From positions 2,797 to 11,065 of the forward strand of contig DKMV01000063.1 of assembly GCA_002469605.1 (NCBI GenBank): a DNA stretch of 8,269 bases, in the 5' to 3' direction. Positions 1 to 8,186 of this stretch are shown here, piece by piece. Origin of the DNA: Leclercia sp. UBA7405. Lineage in GTDB: Bacteria > Pseudomonadota > Gammaproteobacteria > Enterobacterales > Enterobacteriaceae. Numbering within the stretch: the stretch's first letter is position 1; the number at the start of each line of letters is the position of its first letter. Position numbers and translations under genes: made by a program. Below the pieces are notes generated by a model that was not told the DNA's origin, did no database searches, and was given only the letters and a program-made list of their open reading frames with translations.

Positions 1-1283
<1,283 letters not shown>

Positions 1284-1331
1284 GAGCGATGGTTCCTGAA
1301 ACGTGCGGTGAATCGTATTTGGAATTAACTG

Positions 1332-1454
1332 ATACGCTAAATCATTCGCGTTGCAGGAAGGCGGCGACGCAGCGAATCCCCGGGAGCTTACTCAGGTAAG
1401 TGACCGGGGTGAGCGAGGAAGCCACGCGCCTGCAACGTGAAGGATGACGCGTAT
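1332..1454 (+). repeat. ERIC element (enterobacterial repetitive intergenic consensus) between gcvH and gcvP
   Basis: The centre (about 1372-1415) contains GAATCCCCGGGAGCTTAC and GTAAGTGACCGGGGTGAGCG, which match the ERIC core targeted by the standard ERIC1R and ERIC2 primers with few changes. The element is a near-complete palindrome. Its left 26 nt (1332-1357, starting ATACGC and ending GTTGCAGG) match the reverse complement of its right 26 nt (1429-1454) at most positions. The length of about 123 bp is close to the 127 bp family consensus. It ends one base before the gcvH stop codon and is transcribed within the gcv operon, so the mRNA should form a long hairpin between gcvH and gcvP. ERICs are non-coding and non-autonomous; an effect on mRNA stability here is inference. 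Confidence 0.9.
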
Positions 1455-1844
1455 TTATTCGTCTTCTAACAGGGCTTCGTATGCGGTGGCGTCCAGTAGG
1501 GCGGCAACTTCCGCTTCGTCGCTGGCTTTGATCTTGAAGATCCAGCCGCCGGCGTACGGCTCGCTGTTTACCAGCTCCGGCGAATCGCTCAGCGCGTCGT
1601 TAACCGCTACGATCTCGCCGCCAACCGGGGCATAGATGTCAGAAGCCGCTTTTACGGACTCGGCTACCGCGCAGTCATCGCCCGCGCTTACGGTAGCGCC
1701 CACTTCCGGCAGATCGACAAAGACCATGTCGCCCAGCAGCTCCTGCGCATGCTCGGTGATCCCGACGGTGTAAGTGCCGTCCGCCTCTTTACGCAGCCAC
1801 TCGTGTTCTTTGCTGTACTTCAGTTCTGCTGGCACATTGCTCAT
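1455..1844 (-). CDS. gcvH: Glycine cleavage system H protein (lipoyl carrier)
   Basis: GcvH carries the aminomethyl intermediate on a lipoylated lysine, shuttling it between the P, T and L proteins. The product is 129 aa, the usual length for the enterobacterial family. The lipoyl domain motif [13 protein letters not shown] places the lipoyl lysine at K65. The N-terminus ([17 protein letters not shown]) and the acidic C-terminus (ALLEDE) are typical. An AGGAG site (1852-1856) lies 7 nt before the ATG, so the start is well supported. The gene begins 23 nt after the gcvT stop, indicating cotranscription, and its TAA stop directly abuts the ERIC repeat. Nothing is missing. Lipoylation would depend on LipA/LipB/LplA encoded elsewhere. 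Confidence 0.98.
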   Translation of the reverse strand: MSNVPAELKYSKEHEWLRKEADGTYTVGITEHAQELLGDMVFVDLPEVGATVSAGDDCAVAESVKAASDIYAPVGGEIVAVNDALSDSPELVNSEPYAGGWIFKIKASDEAEVAALLDATAYEALLEDE

Positions 1845-1867
1845 GGAAATTCTCCTGATAAAAATAG

Positions 1868-2962
1868 TTAGGCGACCGGTTTACCGGCGCGAACAAAAAT
1901 CGGTTTGGTCACTTTGACCGGCATTTCGCGATTGCGGATCTGCACGATGGCGGTCTCGCCAATGCCGGCCGGCACGCGCGCCAGCGCAATGCTGTAGCCG
2001 AGAGTCGGGGAGAAGGTGCCGCTGGTAATAACGCCTTCGCGATGATTGCCATCCGCGTCGGTAAAGCGCACCGGCAGTTCGCCGCGCAGCACGCCTTTTT
2101 CGGTCATCACCAGGCCTACCAGCTGTTCGGTGCCTTTTTCACGCTGCATCTCCAGCGCTTCGCGGCCGATAAAGTCGCGGTCGGCCGGCTCCCAGGCAAT
2201 GGTCCAGCCCATATTGGCCGCCAGCGGAGAGACGCCTTCGTCCATCTCCTGGCCGTATAAATTCATGCCCGCTTCCAGACGCAGCGTATCGCGCGCGCCG
2301 AGACCCGCCGGCTTCACGCCCGCTTCTACCAGTGCCCGCCAGAAATCGGCGGCTTTCTCGTTTGGCAGGGCAATTTCGTAGCCCGCTTCACCGGTATAGC
2401 CGGTAGTAGCGATAAAGAGATCCCCCGCCTGCACGCCGAAGAAGGGTTTCATCCCCTCGGTGGCCTGACGCTGTTCGTCGCTGAACAGGGAGGCGGCTTT
2501 CGCCTGCGCGTTTGGCCCCTGCACCGCAATCAGCGCCAGGTCATCGCGGACGGTGATCTCAATGCCGTAAGGCTCGGCGTGTTGGGTTACCCAGGCGAGG
2601 TCTTTTTCGCGGGTGGCGGAGTTAACAACGAGGCGGAAGAAATCTTCAGAGAGGTAGTAGACGATCAGGTCATCAATGACGCCGCCGGAGGCATTCAGCA
2701 TCCCGGAGTAGAGCGCCTTGCCGGGGGTTTTTAGCTTTGCCACGTCGTTGGCCAGCAGATAACGTAAAAATTCCCGGGTGCGGCCCCCGCGCAGATCGAC
2801 AATGGTCATGTGAGAGACGTCGAACATACCGGCATCGGTGCGCACCGCGTGATGCTCATCGATTTGCGATCCGTAATGCAGCGGCATCATCCAGCCATGG
2901 AAATCCACCATGCGCGCGCCACACTGCTGGTGCTGGTCGTACAAAGGAGTCTGTTGAGCCAT
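1868..2962 (-). CDS. gcvT: Aminomethyltransferase, T protein of the glycine cleavage system
   Basis: GcvT releases ammonia from the aminomethyl-lipoyl group on GcvH and transfers the one-carbon unit to tetrahydrofolate, giving 5,10-methylene-THF. The product is 364 aa, the length I recall for the E. coli protein. The N-terminal segment ([20 protein letters not shown]) and [21 protein letters not shown] are family hallmarks. [12 protein letters not shown] (93-104) contains the conserved catalytic aspartate at D97 (D96 when the initiator Met is not counted). The folate-binding domain occupies roughly residues 8-265 and the C-terminal barrel domain about 280-360. The ATG has an AGGAAAAG ribosome site immediately upstream. 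It is the first gene of gcvTHP and sits below a 428 bp control region with likely PurR and GcvA sites, so glycine and purine status probably set its expression. Confidence 0.98.
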   Translation of the reverse strand: MAQQTPLYDQHQQCGARMVDFHGWMMPLHYGSQIDEHHAVRTDAGMFDVSHMTIVDLRGGRTREFLRYLLANDVAKLKTPGKALYSGMLNASGGVIDDLIVYYLSEDFFRLVVNSATREKDLAWVTQHAEPYGIEITVRDDLALIAVQGPNAQAKAASLFSDEQRQATEGMKPFFGVQAGDLFIATTGYTGEAGYEIALPNEKAADFWRALVEAGVKPAGLGARDTLRLEAGMNLYGQEMDEGVSPLAANMGWTIAWEPADRDFIGREALEMQREKGTEQLVGLVMTEKGVLRGELPVRFTDADGNHREGVITSGTFSPTLGYSIALARVPAGIGETAIVQIRNREMPVKVTKPIFVRAGKPVA

Positions 2963-2989
2963 CTTTTCCTCGTTGAATAAGCGGGGCTA

Positions 2990-3037
2990 TCATGCGTTTC
3001 GCGCCGTTTTTACCGCCACGAAACCTGGCATCGGCAT
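2990..3037 (-). other. Possible leader ORF (13-15 codons) upstream of gcvT
   Basis: Within the expected gcvT 5' leader, ATG codons at 3037 and 3031 open the same frame and end at TGA (2990-2992). From the second ATG it reads MPGFVAVKTARNA. An AGGAG sequence (3040-3044) lies 8 nt before the second ATG, which is ideal spacing, and only 2 nt before the first. The stop is 27 nt before the gcvT ATG. I know of no described leader peptide here and the peptide has no run of glycine or serine codons that would suggest attenuation. It may be a chance ORF. Confidence 0.25.
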
Positions 3038-3052
3038 CACTCCTGGATGTCG

Positions 3053-3068
3053 ACGCAAACGTTCTCTT
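3053..3068. promoter_or_regulatory. PurR operator overlapping the gcvT transcription start
   Basis: ACGCAAACGTTCTCTT matches the PurR box consensus ACGCAAACGTTTTCNT at all but one defined position. It spans the predicted gcvT start (about 3065-3069), which matches the E. coli arrangement where PurR covers roughly -3 to +17 and represses gcv when purines are plentiful. The link makes sense because the operon supplies one-carbon units for purine synthesis. Binding itself is inferred. Confidence 0.75.
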
Positions 3069-3075
3069 TCCTCTG

Positions 3076-3105
3076 AACTTACCACCGAAAACGGCGGCAA
3101 ACCAT
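3076..3105 (-). promoter_or_regulatory. Candidate gcvT promoter
   Basis: On the minus strand, TAAGTT (3076-3081) is a plausible -10 hexamer 7-11 nt before the transcription start expected from E. coli spacing. The best -35 at an allowed distance is ATGGTT (3100-3105, 18 nt spacer), which is poor. A weak -35 fits a promoter that needs GcvA and Lrp for activation. The position is inferred from the distance to the gcvT ATG and the PurR box; the hexamers alone would not be convincing. Confidence 0.4.
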
Positions 3106-3125
3106 AAGTCAGAATGGGCCATCAC

Positions 3126-3135
3126 ATTAGCTTAT
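3126..3135 (-). promoter_or_regulatory. Probable GcvA site 1 (promoter-proximal)
   Basis: The plus strand reads ATTAGCTTAT, so the minus strand carries CTAAT, the core reported for GcvA binding. It lies about 57-66 bp upstream of the predicted gcvT start, inside the -69 to -34 interval of GcvA site 1 in E. coli. The same ten-base pattern with one variable base recurs twice more farther upstream. GcvA is a LysR-type activator, and a repressor together with GcvR when glycine is scarce. Confidence 0.55.
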
Positions 3136-3286
3136 GACCAAATCGACGCCGAAAGCCTACAGAGTTATTCACTGGATTAATGCGATAAGGGCCGCACAAA
3201 TCTATGGCGACTGCGCTTTGATTTAGCTGAAGGTGGTTTTTAATCTGGAAAAAAGGGAGGATTTTCCACAACATAAAAAACAGCAC

Positions 3287-3301
3287 ATTAGTTTATCTAA
3301 T
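3287..3301 (-). promoter_or_regulatory. Probable GcvA site 2 (palindromic ATTAG-N5-CTAAT)
   Basis: ATTAGTTTATCTAAT is a 5+5 inverted repeat containing the T-N11-A pattern usual for LysR-type regulators. It sits about 220-235 bp upstream of the predicted gcvT start, within the E. coli GcvA site 2 interval (-242 to -214). It is the only one of the three copies with both half-sites, so it may be the strongest. Assignment to GcvA rests on position and the CTAAT core. Confidence 0.55.
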
Positions 3302-3318
3302 GCGAAAAACGCGGTGAA

Positions 3319-3328
3319 ATTAGATTAT
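3319..3328 (-). promoter_or_regulatory. Probable GcvA site 3
   Basis: ATTAGATTAT is a third copy of the ATTAGNTTAT pattern, 32 bp (about three helical turns) beyond the site 2 copy. It falls about 250-260 bp upstream of the predicted gcvT start, within the E. coli site 3 interval (-271 to -242). The three-turn spacing puts sites 2 and 3 on the same DNA face, which suits cooperative binding. Only one half-site is clear. Confidence 0.5.
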
Positions 3329-3347
3329 TTCAAATGAGAGGCGAGAA

Positions 3348-3363
3348 CCGGCCCGCAGGCCGG
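3348..3363 (-). terminator. Candidate terminator after ubiI
   Basis: CCGGCC (3348-3353) and GGCCGG (3358-3363) form a perfect 6 bp GC stem with a 4 nt loop, starting 27 nt after the ubiI stop on the minus strand. The sequence after it (TTCTCGCCTCTCATTTG) is pyrimidine-rich but has no proper U-run, so it may be a weak intrinsic terminator or an mRNA 3'-end stabiliser. It is well placed to separate the ubi transcript from gcvTHP on the same strand. Confidence 0.45.
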
Positions 3364-3370
3364 GAGAATA

Positions 3371-3392
3371 AAGTGTGACGGGGATCGATATT
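3371..3392. promoter_or_regulatory. Possible CRP half-site upstream of gcvTHP
   Basis: AAAGTGTGACGGGGATCGAT contains a perfect TGTGA left half (3374-3378) followed, after 6 bases, by TCGAT where consensus has TCACA. Its centre (about 3381) lies close to 313 bp upstream of the predicted gcvT start, matching the distant CRP site reported in E. coli. Only the left half is good, and it overlaps the end of ubiI. Confidence 0.35.
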
Positions 3393-4593
3393 AGCGCAGC
3401 CACTCCGGCAGATCGTTCAGACCCATCGCCTGGCGAAGGAGCTGCGGTTTTACGCCAGGAAGGGTGTCGGCCAGCTTGAGGCCCACATCGCGCAGCAGTT
3501 TTTTCGCCGGATTAGCCCCGGCAAAGAGCTCCCGGAACCCCTGCATGCCTGCCAGCATCATCGCCGCGCTGTGTTTGCGGCTGCGCTCGTAGCGGCGCAG
3601 ATAGAGATGCTGACCAATATCCTTGCCCTGCCGGTGCAGACGACGCAGCTCGTCCACCAGCTCAGCGGCGTCCATAAAGCCGAGGTTCACCCCCTGCCCG
3701 GCCAGCGGATGGATGGTATGCGCGGCATCGCCCACCAGCGCCAGACGGTGAGCGGCAAACTGACGGGCGTAGCGCCCCATCAGCGGGAAGACCTGGCGTT
3801 CGCTTTCCACCGTACACAGCCCGAGCTTGTTATCAAAGGCCACGCACAGGGCCTGATTGAAGGCCTCCGGCGTGGCCTCCTGCATCTCCTTAGCCTTCTC
3901 CGGGGAGAGCGACCAGACGATAGAGCAGAGATGCGGATCGCTCAGCGGCAGGAAGGCCAGAATGCCGTCGGTATGAAATACCTGCCGCGCCACGGCCTGG
4001 TGCGGCTCAACGGTGCGAATAGTCGCCACCAGCGCATGGTGGTTGTAATCCCAGTAGGTCAGCGGAATATCGGCTTTCTCGCGCAGCCAGGAGTTGGCGC
4101 CGTCGGCCCCCACCACCAGACGCGCGGTAAGCATGTCGCCGCTTTGCAGGGTAATAAAGGCTTCGTTCTCGCCCCACGCCACCTGCTGCAGCTGTGCCGG
4201 CGCCATCAGGCTGATATCGCTGCACTGCCGGGCCTTCTGCCACAGGGCGTGGTGGATAACCGCGTTTTCAACGATATGCCCGAGATGGCTGTAGCCCATG
4301 CTCTCGTCGTCAAAAGCGATATGGCCGAAGCTGTCTTTGTCCCACACTTCCATGCCGTGATAACAGCTGGCGCGGCGGGCGACAATATCGGACCAGACGC
4401 CAAGTCGGGTGAGCAGTTTTTCACTGGCGGCGTTGATCGCCGACACGCGCAGCCCGGGTGCGGCATCTGCGGCAACGGGCTGCGGCGGCTGCTGTTCCAG
4501 AACCGCCACGCGCAGGCCGGTGCCCTGCAAACCGCAGGCCAGCGCCAGCCCCACCATTCCGCCACCCACAATAGCAACATCAACATTCTGCAC
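3391..4593 (-). CDS. ubiI: 2-octaprenylphenol hydroxylase (ubiquinone C5 hydroxylation; formerly VisC)
   Basis: UbiI is a class A FAD monooxygenase that adds the C5 hydroxyl in aerobic ubiquinone synthesis, associated with the Ubi complex. The 400 aa product has the usual family length and is close to E. coli VisC/UbiI throughout. Visible motifs are the N-terminal Rossmann GGGMVG (10-15), the ADG motif (VGADGANSWL, 161-170) and the FAD-ribityl motif GDAAHTIHPLAGQGVNLG (288-305). The start codon is GTG (4591-4593), supported by AAGGAG 8 nt upstream and by alignment of MQNVDVAIVGGG with relatives. That ribosome site overlaps the TAA stop of ubiH, with a 12 nt gap, so translation is probably coupled. 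It is the last gene of the ygfB-pepP-ubiH-ubiI cluster. Confidence 0.97.
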   Translation of the reverse strand: MQNVDVAIVGGGMVGLALACGLQGTGLRVAVLEQQPPQPVAADAAPGLRVSAINAASEKLLTRLGVWSDIVARRASCYHGMEVWDKDSFGHIAFDDESMGYSHLGHIVENAVIHHALWQKARQCSDISLMAPAQLQQVAWGENEAFITLQSGDMLTARLVVGADGANSWLREKADIPLTYWDYNHHALVATIRTVEPHQAVARQVFHTDGILAFLPLSDPHLCSIVWSLSPEKAKEMQEATPEAFNQALCVAFDNKLGLCTVESERQVFPLMGRYARQFAAHRLALVGDAAHTIHPLAGQGVNLGFMDAAELVDELRRLHRQGKDIGQHLYLRRYERSRKHSAAMMLAGMQGFRELFAGANPAKKLLRDVGLKLADTLPGVKPQLLRQAMGLNDLPEWLR

Positions 4594-4605
4594 TTTGATA
4601 ACTCC

Positions 4606-5784
4606 TTAGCGAGCGACCCAACCGAGGGTCCTCTGCGCCAGCACATCGCGTGCCGGAATGAATAGTTCCATCGCCATCAGCCCGGCGTTACGCCCTGCCA
4701 CCAGCGGCCCCCAGCGGTTGGCAAAGAGATGCACCAGCCCGTCGGTCACGCCGATAGTGGCCTCTTTGTCGCGCTGACGGCGCTGTTGATACTGGAACAG
4801 CAAAGACCAGGCGCCGCAATCCTGCTGGCTGGCGTAAGCCTGCGCCAGCATCTCGGCCAGGGTCATCACGTCGCGCATCCCGAGGTTAAAGCCCTGTCCG
4901 GCGATGGGATGCAGGGTCTGGGCGGCGTTGCCCACCAGCGCAACGCGATGGGAGACGGATTGCGAGGCGGTGGTCAGCGCCAGCGGATAGTGCGCGCGCT
5001 GGCCGGCATGAATGATACGCCCCAGCCGCCAGCCGAAGGCTTTTTGCAGTTCGTCGCAGAAACGTTCGTCTGACCAGCTTTTGATCTCATCCGCTTTTTC
5101 CAGCGGATGGCACCACACCAGCGAGCTGCGCCCCTGGGACATGGGCAGCATGGCTAAAGGCCCATGCTCGGTAAAACGCTCAAAGGCGCGACCGCCGTGG
5201 GCCACCGCGGTGGAGACGTTGGCGATAACCGCCAGCTGGTGATAAGGCTGCTGCTGCCACTGAATGCCGCACTGCTGGCCCAGCGCCGAGCGCGAGCCAT
5301 CGGCGGCTACCAGCAGTTCGCCGGTCAGCGTCTGGCCGTCGTCAAGGGTGACGCTCACCGCCTCCTGGCTGCGGGTAAAGCTGGCGACGCGCGCCGGGCA
5401 GTGCAGAGTCACGCCGGGCGCCTCTTTCAGCAGGCTGAAGAGCCGCAGGCCGAGGTCATGAAGTTCAACCACCTGCCCCAGGGCATCGATGCGATAATCC
5501 TGGGCTTCAAGGGTGACAAATCCGGCGTGACCGCGATCGCTGACGTGCACTGTTTTGATTGCCGTGGCGCAGTCGGCTATCGCCTGCCAGATACCAACCC
5601 GGGCCAGCTGCTGACAGGTCCCCTGCGCCAGCGCAATGGCCCTGGCATCAAAGCCCGGATGCGCGCTGCTGTCCGGCACCACGGCCTCAATCAGATGTAC
5701 CGGCAGTTTGCCTTCGGTCAGTCGGGAGATCGCCAGCGCCAGGGTAGCGCCGGTCATGCCGCCGCCAACGATGATCACACTCAT
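4606..5784 (-). CDS. ubiH: 2-octaprenyl-6-methoxyphenol hydroxylase (ubiquinone C4 hydroxylation)
   Basis: UbiH is a flavin monooxygenase of the ubiquinone pathway, paralogous to its neighbour UbiI, and hydroxylates ring carbon C4. The 392 aa length equals the E. coli protein as I recall it. Motifs are the FAD Rossmann GGGMTG (7-12), DARAIAL (46-52), the ADG motif (VAADGSRSALG, 159-169) and GNAAQTLHPIAGQGFNLG (285-302). The last has Asn where most family members, including UbiI next door, have Asp (GDAAH). I recall the same GNAAQ in E. coli UbiH, so this looks like a UbiH trait and not damage. The ATG overlaps the pepP stop as ATGA, indicating translational coupling. No membrane segment is evident. 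Confidence 0.97.
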   Translation of the reverse strand: MSVIIVGGGMTGATLALAISRLTEGKLPVHLIEAVVPDSSAHPGFDARAIALAQGTCQQLARVGIWQAIADCATAIKTVHVSDRGHAGFVTLEAQDYRIDALGQVVELHDLGLRLFSLLKEAPGVTLHCPARVASFTRSQEAVSVTLDDGQTLTGELLVAADGSRSALGQQCGIQWQQQPYHQLAVIANVSTAVAHGGRAFERFTEHGPLAMLPMSQGRSSLVWCHPLEKADEIKSWSDERFCDELQKAFGWRLGRIIHAGQRAHYPLALTTASQSVSHRVALVGNAAQTLHPIAGQGFNLGMRDVMTLAEMLAQAYASQQDCGAWSLLFQYQQRRQRDKEATIGVTDGLVHLFANRWGPLVAGRNAGLMAMELFIPARDVLAQRTLGWVAR

Positions 5785-7094
5785 GAGCGTGCCGCCGCCA
5801 TCAGCGCCTCAATATCGTCGGCCTTTTTCACCACGGTAGCAGTGAGGTTTTCATTACCTGATTCGGTAATCACGATATCGTCTTCAATGCGGATCCCTAT
5901 GCCACGGTACTCCGCAGGCACGTCCGCATCCGGGGCGATGTACAGACCTGGCTCTACGGTGAGCACCATGCCGGGTTCAAGCACGCGGGAGCGATCCGGA
6001 CCGTAATAGCCCACGTCGTGGACATCCAGCCCCAGCCAGTGGCTCAGGCCATGCATAAAGAAGGGGCGGTGGGCGTTATCCGCCATCAGCTGGTCCACAT
6101 CGCCTTTCAGGATCTCCAGATTGACCAGGCCGGTGACCATAATGCGGATCACCTCCACGGTCACCGCCTGAATGGTGGTACCCGGGCGGAACAGGGTCAG
6201 CGCCGTCTCCAGCGATTGCAGGACGATATCGTAAACCGCGCGCTGGGCGGGGGTGAATTTGCCGTTTACCGGGAAGGTGCGGGTAATATCTCCCGCATAA
6301 CCTTTGTACTCGCACCCGGCGTCAATCAGCACCAGATCGCCATCGCGCAGCTCGCACTCATTTTCGGTGTAATGCAGGATGCAGCCGTTCTCGCCGCCGC
6401 CAACAATGGTGTTATAGGAGGGGAAACGGGCGCCGTGACGGGTGAACTCATGCAGAATCTCCCCTTCCAGCTGATATTCGAACATCCCCGGCTGGCATTT
6501 CTCCATGGCGCGGGTGTGCGCCAGGGCGCTGATCTCACCGGCGCGGCGCATCACCGCCAGCTCTTCGGCCGATTTAAACAGGCGCATCTCATGCACCACG
6601 GGACGCCAGTCGGTAATGCTGGCAGGCGCTTTCAGGTTCTGGCGTGAACCTTTGCGCAGCTTATCCAGCGCCGCGAAGACAATCTCGTCCGCATAAGCGT
6701 ACTCACCCTGCGCGTGGTAGACCACGTCAAGGCCGTTCAGCAGCTGGAACAGCTGTTCGTTAATTTCACTGAAGGCCAGCGCCCGGTCGACGCCCAGTTT
6801 TTCCGGCGCGGCCTGCTGGCCCAGGCGGCGGCCAAACCAGATCTCGGCGGTGAGATCGCGTACGCGGTTAAACAGCACGCTGTGGTTGTGGGTGTCATCA
6901 CTTTTAATCAGTACCAGCACCGCTTCCGGCTCGTTAAAACCGGTGAAGTACCAGAAATCGCTGCTCTGGCGATAGGGATACTCACTGTCATTGCTGCGCG
7001 TGGCTTCCGGAGCAGCAAAGATAAGCGCGGCGCTGCCCGGCGCCATTGCGGCCAGCAGCGCCTGACGGCGACGAAGATACTCTTGCTGAGTCAT
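5781..7094 (-). CDS. pepP: Xaa-Pro aminopeptidase (aminopeptidase P II)
   Basis: PepP removes N-terminal residues that precede proline, using two Mn ions in a pita-bread fold (M24 family), in the cytoplasm. The 437 aa product compares with 441 in E. coli; the difference is three residues at the N-terminus and one at the C-terminus. The N-terminal AMP_N domain spans about 1-170 and the catalytic domain about 175-430. All expected metal ligands are visible at D258 (LIDAG), D269 (YAGDITR), H352 (SHWLG), E381 (VEPGLY) and E404 (RIEDD), with active-site histidines H241, H348 and H359. An AGGAGG site lies 5 nt before the ATG. The gene starts 20 nt after ygfB and overlaps ubiH by 4 nt. A role for the peptidase in ubiquinone synthesis is not known; the linkage may simply be a conserved operon. 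Confidence 0.97.
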   Translation of the reverse strand: MTQQEYLRRRQALLAAMAPGSAALIFAAPEATRSNDSEYPYRQSSDFWYFTGFNEPEAVLVLIKSDDTHNHSVLFNRVRDLTAEIWFGRRLGQQAAPEKLGVDRALAFSEINEQLFQLLNGLDVVYHAQGEYAYADEIVFAALDKLRKGSRQNLKAPASITDWRPVVHEMRLFKSAEELAVMRRAGEISALAHTRAMEKCQPGMFEYQLEGEILHEFTRHGARFPSYNTIVGGGENGCILHYTENECELRDGDLVLIDAGCEYKGYAGDITRTFPVNGKFTPAQRAVYDIVLQSLETALTLFRPGTTIQAVTVEVIRIMVTGLVNLEILKGDVDQLMADNAHRPFFMHGLSHWLGLDVHDVGYYGPDRSRVLEPGMVLTVEPGLYIAPDADVPAEYRGIGIRIEDDIVITESGNENLTATVVKKADDIEALMAAARS

Positions 7095-7114
7095 GACACC
7101 CTCCTGTGGTGTAA

Positions 7115-7693
7115 TTAATGTAAGGTCGGCTTACGGACTTCCGGTGCTGTCGGCGTGACGCGGGTAAAGGTATCGTGGCAGAGCAGTGACGCCACGCGCA
7201 CGTACTCGATAATCTCCTCCAGCGACATCTCCAGCTCTTCCTGGTCTTCCTCTTCGTCATAACCCAGCTGGGCAATGTTACGCAGATCGTCGATAGCCTC
7301 GCCCGCTTCACCGGTGACCTTATCCAGTTTAGGCTGCGTTACGCCAAGACCCAAAAGGTAATGGTTGACCCAACCGGCCAGCGCATCCGCACGGTCGAAG
7401 ACGCTCACGTCGTCGCCATCGGGCAGATAAAGCTGAAAAAGGAAGCCGTCGTCCTCCAGCGAGTCGCTGGTGGCGGCGTGCATTTTGCGCAGCGCTTCGG
7501 CCAGCTCGTGGCCAAAGGCCAGGCCTTCGTTGGTCAGGTCGTGAACCAGCGGCAGCCATGAGCTGTCGTTGTTTCCGCCACACAGCATCCCGCTGATCAG
7601 ACCGTGCATTTCAGCCGGCGTTAAACCCACGCCCTGCTGGTTCAGTAACTGGCCAATTTCGTTGTAACCAGGCATTTCGTTCTGTATAGACAT
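7115..7693 (-). CDS. ygfB: UPF0149 family protein YgfB
   Basis: YgfB is a small acidic cytoplasmic protein of the UPF0149 family. Its biochemical role in enterobacteria is not established; in Pseudomonas a YgfB homologue influences beta-lactamase expression, so a regulatory role is possible. I chose the ATG at 7693 (192 aa, [12 protein letters not shown]), which matches the E. coli protein start and length. Another ATG two codons upstream (7699) would give 194 aa, and neither has a strong ribosome site. Family features include [45 protein letters not shown] and a highly acidic stretch ([16 protein letters not shown], about 145-160). It is the first gene of the ygfB-pepP-ubiH-ubiI cluster and divergent from zapA. 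Confidence 0.93.
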   Translation of the reverse strand: MSIQNEMPGYNEIGQLLNQQGVGLTPAEMHGLISGMLCGGNNDSSWLPLVHDLTNEGLAFGHELAEALRKMHAATSDSLEDDGFLFQLYLPDGDDVSVFDRADALAGWVNHYLLGLGVTQPKLDKVTGEAGEAIDDLRNIAQLGYDEEEDQEELEMSLEEIIEYVRVASLLCHDTFTRVTPTAPEVRKPTLH

Positions 7694-7723
7694 GCGCATT
7701 CGTCATCATTGGGAGGAATATTC

Positions 7724-8183
<460 letters not shown>

Positions 8184-8186
<3 letters not shown>

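Larger units (their letters stand above)
2963..3390 (-). promoter_or_regulatory. gcvTHP control region (428 bp without a confirmed gene)
   Basis: This gap lies between the ubiI stop and the gcvT start. In E. coli, gcvTHP is known to be controlled by GcvA/GcvR, Lrp, PurR and CRP, with transcription starting about 103 nt before gcvT. Counting back from the gcvT ATG here puts the start near 3065-3069, which falls in the PurR box and just after a TAAGTT -10 candidate. The ATTAG motifs and the CRP half-site then fall at the E. coli distances. The stretch 3160-3300 is AT-rich, as expected for the Lrp-bound segment, but I cannot define individual Lrp sites. I see no glycine riboswitch fold in the leader. 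Confidence 0.75.

Noticed and set aside
2963..3065. Glycine riboswitch in the gcvT leader
   Set aside because: The leader is only about 100 nt and lacks the tandem aptamer cores; control in enterobacteria is known to be by GcvA/GcvR, Lrp and PurR.
3002..3097. Distant inverted repeat CGCCGTTTT / AAAACGGCG flanking the gcvT start region
   Set aside because: Nine bases separated by nearly 80 bp, with one arm upstream of the transcription start, so it cannot form in the mRNA; likely chance.
2992..3180. 62-codon plus-strand ORF in the gcvT control region
   Set aside because: It has no ribosome site and overlaps the PurR box, promoter and GcvA site 1, and the peptide is unlike any family I know.
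3571..4665. 364-codon open frame on the plus strand opposite ubiI
   Set aside because: It is in codon register with ubiI and runs into ubiH. This is the same codon-bias shadow effect, with a composition (many His, Gln, Arg) typical of antisense translation.
5164..6006. 280-codon open frame on the plus strand across the ubiH/pepP junction
   Set aside because: It is in register with ubiH, an antisense shadow with no recognisable domain.
6018..6647. 209-codon open frame on the plus strand opposite pepP
   Set aside because: It is in register with pepP codons, and pepP has all its catalytic residues intact on the other strand.
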